Assembly (NCBI GenBank): GCA_029204045.2 | Contig: JAQNDB010000178.1 | Location: 54,886 to 118,885 of the forward strand | Direction of reading: 5' to 3' | Source: Tillandsia leiboldiana | Lineage: Eukaryota; Streptophyta; Magnoliopsida; Poales; Bromeliaceae | DNA: 64,000 nucleotides | Shown: in pieces, positions 21,386-30,432 of the stretch | How positions within the stretch are numbered: position 1 is the stretch's first letter | How the letters are laid out: each line of letters starts with the position of its first letter | Notes under the pieces: generated by a model | Seen by the model: only the letters and a program-made list of their open reading frames with translations | Database searches by the model: none | Told to the model about the DNA's origin: nothing | Program-made: the position numbers and the translations under genes

Positions 21386-21648
21386 TGTTGAGCATCAGTA
21401 TCAAACGCCAATGCTACATAAACGGAAGCTGAAAGGTCTCTAGTATGATGTTCAGAAGTACCTTTCCTGTAAAGTATCGGATTTTCGACACATAAATAAA
21501 TGTAAATAAAAATGGTATGAAATACTATTTTTATGAAAGTTAGAGAAGTAAGGATGATGTGGAAGCGAATTGGGCCGAAATCGGATTAAAATTGAGAGAT
21601 CTAGAATTTTATCTGAGGAAGCGGACCCAGATTTTTAGTGGAAAATTC

Positions 21649-21873
21649 ACAGTGTCAGAAAATTCCGAGAAAATTCTGGGAGCTCCGTAATATTGTTTTA
21701 AGGCCATGGTAAAAATTTCGCGTTGATCGGACGCCAAATAGTGAGAACGGGCTCCGCCAACAGTGTCGGAAAATTCCGAAAAAATTACGGGAGCTCCGTA
21801 ATTATGTTTTAAGGTCACAGTAAAAATTTCGCGTTGATCGGATTCCCGGATTGTGAGAACGGGATCCGCCAAC
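21649..21873 (+). repeat. Two tandem copies of a ~113-bp unit
   Basis: CAGTGTC(A/G)GAAAATTCCGA starts each copy (about 21650 and 21761). Each copy ends with GAACGGG(C/A)TCCGCCAA. Confidence 0.85.
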
Positions 21874-23617
21874 GATTCTCGATACAGCGAGACTTTTGGT
21901 GACCCAGGAATGACCCAAATTGAAAATTTAAAATTTTCTATGATAGATTAAGTTGAGAGGAGCCTGTCTGTCAAATTTGGACGGAAACGGGTGAGAAAGG
22001 GACAGAAAACGAGACGAAAACCGATAAAAATACGCACGCGCGGCCGGTGGGGCGCCACGTGGCAGCACCCCACTGGCTGCTGCGGGTCGCAGCAGGCCCG
22101 CGTGGGGGGCGCGCGCCAATGTGGCGCGCGGGTGTGCCCCTGGGTGGATTTGAATTTCAAATTTTGAAATTTAGACCGCCACGTGGCGGTTCCCCATTGG
22201 GGGGCTCCGTGGACCGGGTCCACGGAACCCTTCTTCTCTTCTTCTCTTCTTTTTCTTTCTTCCTTCTCCCCGCGCAGCCATCCTCTTTTCTTATTTTCTT
22301 CTCCACCCGAGCACTAGAGAGAGAGAGAGAGAGAGAGTGGGGGGAGGGAATCTCGTGGGGTGCAGCGATGCGCCGTAGATCTCGTGGAACGCGCAAGGTG
22401 TTCCAAAAGCATGATGGGCGGCGCAATGGCATCGAGGTAGGCTCCGCATTTTTATTTATTTTTGTGGTATTTTTGGCAGAGTTTTGAAGTTCCCTTTTGG
22501 ATTTTGGATTTGACCCCATGCCTACGTGCGTGTTAGGGACCCAACTTTTCTGTGCCGTTTTACTGCGCGAGTTTCGCGGGCGTTTTGGACGCGCCTCATT
22601 TTGCGTGTCGTTCATGGGAGACTTACACCGTTTTGCATGCGGACTCGAGGGATGTGCACCGTTTTGCGTGCAAGATCGAGGAGACAAGTGGAATCGCGCG
22701 GAGATCAGTTGCAAGTGTCTACAAGCAATTGGGGACACCACAAGGTGGGGAATTCTGCCGAAATTGGGTGACCTCTCCCCTTGCACCTTTGCTTTTCGAT
22801 TCGAAGCATGATAGTAGCCTGTTAGAGGCGTTAGGTAATTATGATTATGATTGCCTGTGTAGATGAATTCAGATGGAAAAGTGCAACTGTTGGTTGCCAG
22901 AGTTAGAGGAATAGATGTGCATGTGTAAATGAACACAAAGGAAAAGTGCAACTGTTGGTTGCCAAAGATATATGATGAATATGCATGCATAGAGATAATT
23001 ATTATTTTATGAATGAGATGAAAATAATTGCATGCATGAAAAAGATTAGCTATTCATGATTGTGAGCATGTTAGGGTATAACCCTAGGAATCACGTGACA
23101 TAAGGGAACAACAGTTGTTGGTAGTAAGACTAGGAGAAAACCTAGTATAGGGGTTTGACGAGTGACATCAACTTAGGAGTTATCCTTGGGAGGACGAGTG
23201 GCATGGTCTTAGGTGATAACCTAAGGACACTGGATAGAATGATCAACATAGAGTCAGAGAACTCCAGGATGTATATGACATGGGACTTAGGTAAAGGAAG
23301 CCTAAGGAGAGCTAGTGATCAACATAGAGTCAAGGAACTCTAGAATGAGTGTGACATGAAACTTAGGTAAAGGGAACCTGAGGTAAACTAGAGGAGTTCA
23401 AACTCACAGACAGGAAAATAGAGTTAAGTTAACCCTAAGTTCATGGTGGAATCAGAAAAAAAAAAAAGGGGATTAGATCCCACGGCTAAGAATTTAGTGA
23501 ACATGACCCCAGAGAGTCATAGGGCGTCTGGGTAAATGGATGGACTAGTTTAACTTCAAGTAGAGTTAAACAAAGGAAAGTGGAAAGGATCAAGTGTGGA
23601 GACATGAAAGGAAAAAC

Positions 23618-23745
23618 AGGAAATTAGAGTCAGTGTAACTCTAAGATAATAGTGGAACGGGAAATTAGAGTCAGTGTAACTCTAAGATAATAGTGGAACA
23701 GGAAATTAGAGTCAGTGTAACTCTAAGTTAAAGTGGAACAGGAAA
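23618..23745 (+). repeat. Three tandem copies of a ~41-bp unit
   Basis: Units begin GGAAATTAGAGTCAGTGTAA and end near AGTGGAAC. A fourth degenerate copy follows. The same AGAGT/CTAAG theme recurs across 23100-23815. Confidence 0.85.
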
Positions 23746-23815
23746 ATAGAGTTAAGTGAACTCTAGGATTCAGTGAGGAATCAGGAAAGTGGGATAAGAT
23801 CCCAAGGTTAAAGAA

Positions 23816-24180
23816 CTAAACCTAAATTAATCACATTCCCAAAATTTCCGATACCAAAGCTCATTCCATTAATCCCGTTCCAAATATTAAAACTCACACT
23901 ACAACAAAAATGGCTTTTAGCGGCAATTATTTTTTACTTTCCCAGCGATTATAATTGTCGCTAAATACTTTTACGGCAATTACAATAATTGCCGCTATTG
24001 GTAGGGTCACTAAAAGTTATTGCGGCATTTGTTTCTGCGGTTGGTAAAAGCCTAAACAAATGCCACTAAATACTATATAATAGCAACTATTATAAATGCT
24101 ACTATAATTATCTATAATTGCCACTAAAAACATATTAAATGACTAGTAAATAGGACCTATAGCGGCAATTATTTTGAGAC
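23816..24180 (+). repeat. CACTA-type terminus with left flank, copy 2, plus subterminal repeats
   Basis: The same flank as at 19500 leads into CACTACAACAAAAATGGC at 23897. Short inverted and direct GCGGCAATTATT / AATAATTGCCGC motifs follow to about 24180, as expected of CACTA subterminal regions. The element would extend to the right. No matching right end was found in the window. Confidence 0.6.
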
Positions 24181-24382
24181 TCATTAAATTGACATTTAAA
24201 AATAAATTACTCATGCAAACAATTTTAAATTTGATTACATTCAACAATTGTCAAACAAAATAAGCCAAATTATTTAGCCAAATAAGAATTTGCACAGTAA
24301 AAATATAATTGTCAATTAAAAACTACATTCAAAGCTTTCAATCTAAAAAAATAAATAAAACCTAAAATGAAATAAATCAGAA

Positions 24383-24497
24383 GCATTTCAAGCTTCTGAT
24401 TCATGCAAGCTTCAGCAAGTTGGTTTTTCACACTAGGGGGTGCTACTCGTTTTGTCGAAGCCTTTCGTGTTTTGGGTGTCAAGGATACGTTATCTGC
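24383..24497 (-). CDS. Exon-like piece of an unidentified gene
   Basis: After an acceptor (TTATTTGCAG) the minus strand reads SLTPKTRKASTKRVAPPS then NQLAEACMNQKLEML before a stop. The Lys/Ser/Thr-rich composition suggests a basic protein tail. I do not recognise it. It may belong with the piece at 25087-25248. Confidence 0.3.
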
Positions 24498-24617
24498 AAA
24501 TAAATAACAAGGCCGATATAAACTGTTTATTAGATGCTTTCAAGCAAAAGACAATTTATGCATAAGAGATTACTTGAAGAACATCTTGAAGTTAAACAAA
24601 ACATGAGTTCTTTCATA

Positions 24618-24619
<2 letters not shown>

Positions 24620-24693
<74 letters not shown>
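24620..24693. repeat. (AT)n microsatellite
   Basis: About 74 bp of uninterrupted AT dinucleotides. Confidence 0.98.
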
Positions 24694-24694
<1 letters not shown>

Positions 24695-25086
24695 CTCTGG
24701 TTTAAAATTGGCAGTGAATTACATGCAAAATGTCAAATTATCATCTCTGAGCTATGTTCTACACAAAGGTATAAAGATTCTAAGCTCCTTATACAACAGG
24801 CTTAAAATCCGGGGAGAGATATATAAGAAAATGCAGAACGAAGAATATCAAGTATGCTAGCATATATAGGATGATATAGTTATATAGCATTGGTTTTCCT
24901 CTCTCGGAGGAAGCCTTCACATTGCTAATTCTTGTTTTAGTAAATCTGATCCAAACCTAACTTCCTCCACATAAGGGCAAAATCTAACTGTGTACCCAAT
25001 GGTCTTGTTCATGGTCAACTAAGTATTTAAAGCATTGACTGTCTATAAGTATACTTTATAGAAACATACTAAAGCATTACAAACCT

Positions 25087-25248
25087 CTTCATAGATCCTT
25101 CGTAAAAAGCTAGCACATTTTAGGGCCTCCTGCAGTTCACAAGCAAAATAACCTTTTATGCTTACTAAGGTAGCATCCAGAGTCTCCAAACAGCTAAGAA
25201 GAGTAGTTGCTGAATTTTCAAGTTGGGGGATGCATCTTTCAATCTCAC
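25087..25248 (-). CDS. Exon-like piece of an unidentified gene
   Basis: After a TAG-type acceptor (ATGTAG) the minus strand encodes about 54 residues without a stop, including CIPQLENSATTLLSCLET and ALKCASFLRRIYEE, ending at a GTTTGT donor-like site. Helical, amphipathic composition. A smaller block at about 25432-25388 (LDAVKELVKIHHRKK) may be an upstream exon of the same gene. I do not recognise the family. Confidence 0.4.
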
Positions 25249-25461
25249 TACATGCGGGGAATAAAAACTGATGTTAAGGAAGAAGCATATTATAGCTTGG
25301 CTTGCAACAATTACACACTAAGCTCTATAAAACAGTTAAAACTGTAATTTTGGGTTATAAAGTTGAATTTACTCTTTTTACGATGGTGAATCTTGACTAA
25401 CTCTTTTACTGCATCCAAACTATGAAACTGAAAGTGTTTAAAGTTCAGATGGTTAACATAC

Positions 25462-25640
25462 CTGAACACATAGAGCAATAACATCTGCAAACCTAGAGAG
25501 AGATTTTGCCGGGTATAACCCCTGAAGGGCCGGATCAACTATCCGGTCTAAAGCATCGATGTCGTGCAGCTGAGGAGTAGCCCACCGAACCAACGACTGC
25601 TCAGATCGCGGTCTAGAGCTGTAGTAGTTTGTCAGAACAG
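25462..25640 (-). CDS. STRUBBELIG-receptor-family kinase exon (fragment)
   Basis: One open exon on the minus strand encodes SSRPRSEQSLVRWATPQLHD then VDPALQGLYPAKSLSRFAD and IALCVQ, ending at a GTATGT donor. This is the C-lobe end of the kinase-like domain of plant SRF leucine-rich-repeat receptor kinases (plasma membrane). The next SRF exon, which should encode the RPPMSEVV stretch, is not found to the left, nor are the upstream kinase or ectodomain exons. It is therefore an isolated gene fragment in the same orientation as the other fragments here. Confidence 0.7.
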
Positions 25641-25699
25641 ACAGCATTTCAGTAGATCGAATTTTGGGTCGAGGAAATTACACATCAAATTTGAATTAG

Positions 25700-26520
25700 C
25701 TTTTATAATATTTATTTTCATGATCTAGAAGAGTGCTGAAATGAAGATTGGCTCGGATCTAACAGCATTAAAATCACAAGAAATGTTGAGGTTTCGAATT
25801 GATGAAAGCTGTACCAGTTGTAATACCCATGCCATAATTTTATCAGGTAAAGCAGGACTATAGATCCATCTAGAGTTAAAAGTACATAACAAACTGTACT
25901 TAAAAGTAGGTGAAGTACAAACATTTTGTGATAATTAGAAATGCAGTATTTGCCAACACCGTCATAAGCATTTTCCAATTGTTTGAACTTCTTTACAGAT
26001 GAATTTGAATTAGAAAAAAATAATAAAAACACAAATTGGTAGGACTTCAGGTCAAAACACACAATGCCCACTTAGTAGCAGTCGTGCATTTGGCAAAAGA
26101 AAAGTCTAGAGCTTTTTCTGTAACAAGATAGTGAAATGAGCTTATGGGCAATAAAAGCAAAAGCTCCAAATTAAAGCTTTTGCTTCTATGGTAGCAAGAT
26201 GCCTACTAAGTGCCTTTTCAATGAGCTCTGTTCCAACAGGGCTACAAAGGCCCCTTGGGGAAGAGAAAACTTTTATGTGCCAAAAGCCCGAAGATATGAA
26301 CTTTAAGATAAAAAATTACAGAGAAATAAATTTCACAATCAGCATATTGTCCAAATTTATATATAGAGCATAATACTACATCAGGGAAATAAAAAGACAG
26401 AAAAGCCTTCTAGTTAACTTTCCATTATGACAAAAATAAAATAATTTGCATTAGCTATAGTAAGAATAAGCTAATTATAAACAATCGAAAACTTGAGCAA
26501 CAGAGCAGATCATTAGTGCT
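25700..26520. other. AT-rich stretch with a fold-back element
   Basis: No coding evidence beyond its edges. It holds an inverted-repeat element (26069-26212). The last CID exons (after FVEFVD) were sought here on the minus strand and not found. Confidence 0.5.
26069..26212. repeat. Possible fold-back (MITE-like) element
   Basis: CACTTAGTAG at 26069-26078 is the inverse complement of CTACTAAGTG at 26203-26212. The centre also folds (AAGCAAAAGCT against AGCTTTTGCTT around 26145-26185). Size (~145 bp) and hairpin form suit a small MITE; the target duplication is unclear. Confidence 0.4.
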
Positions 26521-26523
26521 TAC

Positions 26524-27169
26524 ATCAACAAACTCAACGAATGCAATACGTGTGGAATGCACATTATCTCCAAGAAGCCTCAAACGAGAAACCTGTGCAG
26601 AAAAATAGAATGAAAAATCAGAGGAGAAACTATAAAAAAAGCTTAAAATCCCAAACAATAAGAAGTTCAATAGAATGAAAAATTCTCCACAAGAAATTTA
26701 GTAGTTGTTTTGTCTGGCATCATGAATTACTGTGCTCTAAGAAGCAGCTTTTAAATAAAAAAGACATTACTGCGTTCTACTCATAAACTGCTTACACGGA
26801 GGCTCCAAAAAGGTCAAACAGCTAAGCCCTTTACTTTGTAAATCATTACAACGAGAAAATTGACAGAGTAAGACTGTGTGTACTTACCTCACCACATTTT
26901 CTTTCAAAAAAAGCCTGCACATCTGTTTGAGTAGCCTGTGAAAGAGAAACTAGTTAGCCTGAAGAAGCTTCATTTGATCACCAGGAAACGATGAGAATCA
27001 TCTTAAATTCAATTAATAAAATGAGTAAACACGAGGCCACAATCACAGTAAACAAAAATAAAATCCAATAATAATTTTAGAAGCATTTGTAGCAGAGATG
27101 TCTGCTTACCATCTTATCTATGTTTGTACAGTAAACTGTCCTTACAACCATTTCCTTTTCATCCTCCGA
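26524..27169 (-). CDS. CID-like RNA-binding protein, RRM2 exons
   Basis: Three minus-strand exons in phase 0 encode the second RNA-recognition motif of a CTC-interacting-domain (CID8-13 type) protein, a nuclear/cytoplasmic RNA-binding partner of poly(A)-binding protein. Exon 27169-27110 reads SEDEKEMVVRTVYCTNIDKM (RNP2-like TVYCTNI), 26935-26888 reads ATQTDVQAFFERKCGE, and 26592-26524 reads VSRLRLLGDN then TRIAFVEFVD (RNP1-like). Each has an AG acceptor and a GT donor (GTAAGC, GTAAGT, GTAAGC). There are no stops. The exons continue RRM1 (50746-50460) across a 23.3-kb intron. The 3' end of the gene (LNCSG-type segment) is not found downstream, so the gene is truncated or its last exons lie beyond what I can recognise. 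Confidence 0.8.
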
Positions 27170-28225
27170 CTGTGTTCAGTCACACAGTTAGAAATATGGA
27201 AACAAAATAATGATAATGAATAAAAGGAATATTAATGCAATCACCACAAGGAAAATGAACAGAAAAGTCAGAAAATATTAGTATTGATAATTGCCCCATT
27301 CGAATATACATCCATGCAAAATCATTTTATATACACATATACTGTGGTGACCCGGATCTTTGCAGGGCTTCTACAATGTGACCAGCAGCTTCTGGAAGCC
27401 TACGTGGCATGTCGGCGGTGTTCGCGCGCCAGTTTGGACACAAGCGATGGACTCGGGGCTTAAATAGATCTCGTAGGTAATCGGGGGACCCCATCGGATG
27501 TTTAGAACAGTTTACGCGAGGAGTGGATTTCAAATTTAGGCTCGGCGCGGAATTCGGATTAAAAATACTTTTCCGGGAGCCTCCGGCAAATTATAGGATT
27601 GGAATTTGGCAAAATGGACGCCGGATTTGGAATCAGCGCGCGAAAACGGTCAAGATGGGCTATTACTTGTATTTTTCGGAGCTTGCTACAGTAATTTTAC
27701 TGTTCATCGCCGGAACAGTGTTTCCGGCGATCGCCGGCGGCGGCTGGCGGCGGCGGGCAGCGGCGGAAGGCGGCGGAAGGCGCTCGGGCAGGCGGCGCGC
27801 GGCCGCGGGCAGGCGCACAGGGGCGCGGGCAGGCGCGCGGGGGGCGCGGTCAGGTGCGCGGTCCACGCGGCCGTCGTGCACCCGAGGAAGGGACACGTGC
27901 AGGCTCTCACTGGTCGGTGTTGTGGTCTGGGTTCACGGAGCAAGCCGGTGGTGCACGGTAGACCGGGTGGACACGTGGCGTGAGGTAGTTGGTCCGGTGT
28001 TGTGCTCACGGTCCACGCAATCGGTGGAGTTGTTGATCGGGGCAGGTGGTCGTACGGCGGGGCAGGTGGCCGTACGGGCCCGGGTCAGCCGCGACGTGCG
28101 CGGTCCACGGCGCGACGTGCGCGGTGCACGGGTTGCCGGGCCACGTGTCGCGTCGCCATTTGCGGGCGCAGGTGCACCGGGTGCAGTGGGGCCCGGGGGA
28201 GTAGTGGACTGGGCTGTGTGGTGGA

Positions 28226-28285
28226 CCGGGCCGCACTGTGCGCGCCCGAAACTTGGCGGGCCGGGCCGCACTGTGCGCGCCCGAA
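28226..28285 (+). repeat. Tandem 35-bp GC repeat upstream of the LARD TATA box
   Basis: CCGGGCCGCACTGTGCGCGC starts at 28226 and again at 28261. The pair is present in all four LTRs of elements A and B. It lies 70-130 bp upstream of the TATA box, an enhancer-like position. Confidence 0.8.
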
Positions 28286-28356
28286 TTCGGGCGGACCGGA
28301 CCGGGCACCCGGAAGTTGGGACAGGATGGGAATTTTCCCAATTGTTTTCTTCAACC

Positions 28357-28364
28357 TATAAATA
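28357..28364 (+). promoter_or_regulatory. TATA box of LARD A 5' LTR
   Basis: TATAAATA followed by GGCAGCCCGAGCCC. The equivalent is at 47553-47560 in the 3' LTR and, inverted, at 33525-33532 and 41074-41081 in element B. Confidence 0.7.
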
Positions 28365-30432
28365 GGCAGCCCGAGCCCTCTTTTCTGCTCTTTTTCTCTC
28401 AGCCCTTGCAAGATCTCCCCGAGCTCCCTTCTTGGAAGATTTTCATCTTCAAGTCCTTGATCTTCCTGCAGAGTTTTGGGATTTTTGGGAGCACGCATCC
28501 CGAGGTTCCCCATTTTACGGTGCGGCGCGATGTTGCTTTCTAGTGTTCTTCTTCGGCGCAGCGACAGTGTTTTAGCTCCCCTGGGCTACCCCGAGATCAT
28601 TTTGCTGTGATTCTTACGCCGGCAGACTCCTAAGAGGTAGGACTTCATCTTTCGTTTTGGTCGCACTTTCCCGTTCGAGGTTTTGGCACGGATCCCGAGG
28701 CAAACTGTAACCCCATTTTCTGTGTGGACTTCCTTGACAGCAGCGGGGTATTTTGGCCATATCTTTGCGTACAAGCGTCAGCCGGAAACGAGCTTATACA
28801 ACTTTTTCATCTACTGATCGCAAGGAACGCGCTCGTGTTTTTCTTGGATTTTTCTGAGATTTCATCAGAGGTGAAAATTACTGTTTTCTCAGTGAACAGT
28901 GTACAGTTTTAACACAGATTTTTGTATGAGTGTACCCCCTTGCCGAATTTTTATCTTGACTTACCGAACTCCGATTTGGGCGTACAAGGTACCGTTTCGA
29001 AGCTATCGACGCAAGGATTGCTGTGATATTTTTATTGGAATTTTCTGGGCACTATCTGCAGGTGATAATTTAACAGTTCAGAATTCGAGGTTGTATGTGG
29101 TTTTAAGTGCTATAATTGGGAGCCTAGTGTAATTAGTGGACTTTGTATTGTGCCAGGAGAGTTACGGGTGTGCTGAACTTATTGGAGCAAGGGATTAGAG
29201 TTATTTGGTGTTTTCAGCTGTTGGGCTTTGGACAGTCAGCTTTTCAGGTGGGTGCTTTATTCCGAGAACCGGTGGACGGTTCTCTAACTCTATATGTTAG
29301 AATTGCATGCAGGTGTAGGGTACAATACCTGGGATTGATTGGTAAGCTTAACAATGTTGATTTATGGGGATTGCAAGTTAATTATTCATATTATGACAAT
29401 GGTATGAATCAGACATTCAGGTTGATGATTAGTGGAAGCTTACCTAAGGCAAGGTTACCCTATATGATTAATTATCATGTCATGTTAGCACATAACCCTT
29501 TTATGAGGCTGGTTTGTACAATGGGATAGGATTATGTAGTTATGTGCAGGTTCTACTCCAAGGAGTGATTATGGATCGAAAACCATGGACAGGTATGGTC
29601 ATTGCTAATTCTGGCATGAGGTTTATTTTCTTTATTCTTCTTGAGGACAAATGCACGCTTGTATGGACATATAGTTAGGCCATCTTTTACTGCTGCACTA
29701 CATATTGGAACTTGACTTAGGAGAAACCATGTTATTCCTTTCTCCTTCTTGTTAGTCAGGCGGTATGTGTTGCTCGGGTTCGAGCAGAGATTTGGGATAG
29801 TGTAGCTGGGACCTTCGGGTCAGAGACAGGGTGTGCTTGATGTTGGATCGTGGGTTATTGCGGCAACCGCGGACAGTAGGCGGTTGACCGGATCTTGATT
29901 ATTTTACCCAATTGTGGGTCGTGGGTTATTGCGGTGACCGCGGACTTTGGGCGGTTGACCGGATGTTGACTATTGCATCAGATTGGGTATCAGATTTGTT
30001 CTAGTGGATGGTGTTTCCCACCTTTTGAGTACTATTGCGTCAGATCGGGGTTTTGTTAGGGGACGGAGTTTCCCACTTTGATCATAGTCTTGATCCAGTC
30101 CTGCTATTATGAGACAGTGGTTACAGAGATACTCGATACCGTGATACTTGATACTGGTGATACTGATGACAGAGTTACTTTACTCGTGTGGGTCGCTCCC
30201 CTCGAGTGCCACTCCGGAGTGTGCGACTGGACGGATCGAGGCCAGTCTGTTACTTACTTTTGTGTGCGATCGGACGGTTCGATGCCGATCTGTTACTTAC
30301 CTTGGGATGCGACCGTACCAGCAGAGCAGGCAGTACCAGTGATTACTGGTCTATCGATTGGGTTTATTCAGGCAGATACTTTTTGTTACACTCGTGCCTG
30401 GGGGACCGAGTGGAGTCTAGTAGCTGTGTTTA

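Larger units (their letters stand above)
21468..23815 (+). mobile_element. Truncated LTR-like repeat
   Basis: It begins TGTAAAGTATCGG, similar in style to the other LTR starts here. It contains phrases shared with plant gypsy LTRs (AAAATTTCGCGTTGATCGGA), a GC-rich middle and a GA run. No primer site, TG...CA right end or target duplication is found, and it stops at the second CACTA flank. A 113-bp segment is duplicated in tandem (21649-21873). Confidence 0.5.
27343..30432 (+). repeat. LARD A 5' LTR, first part
   Basis: U3 side of the 5' LTR. It holds a very GC-rich block, tandem 35-bp repeats (28226-28285), the TATA box at 28357-28364, and continues into R/U5-like sequence. It is cut by element B after GTTTA (30428-30432). 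Confidence 0.92.

Noticed and set aside
24534..24860. An open frame reading Tyr-Ile repeats
   Set aside because: It is a translation of the (AT)n microsatellite.
27523..28365. Long open frames on both strands in the LARD LTR (also 33463-34185, 41012-41763 and 46794-47522)
   Set aside because: They are the same GC-rich U3 in four LTR copies. The frames are open on both strands, Arg/Gly/Pro-rich, and cross the TATA box, so they are not genes.
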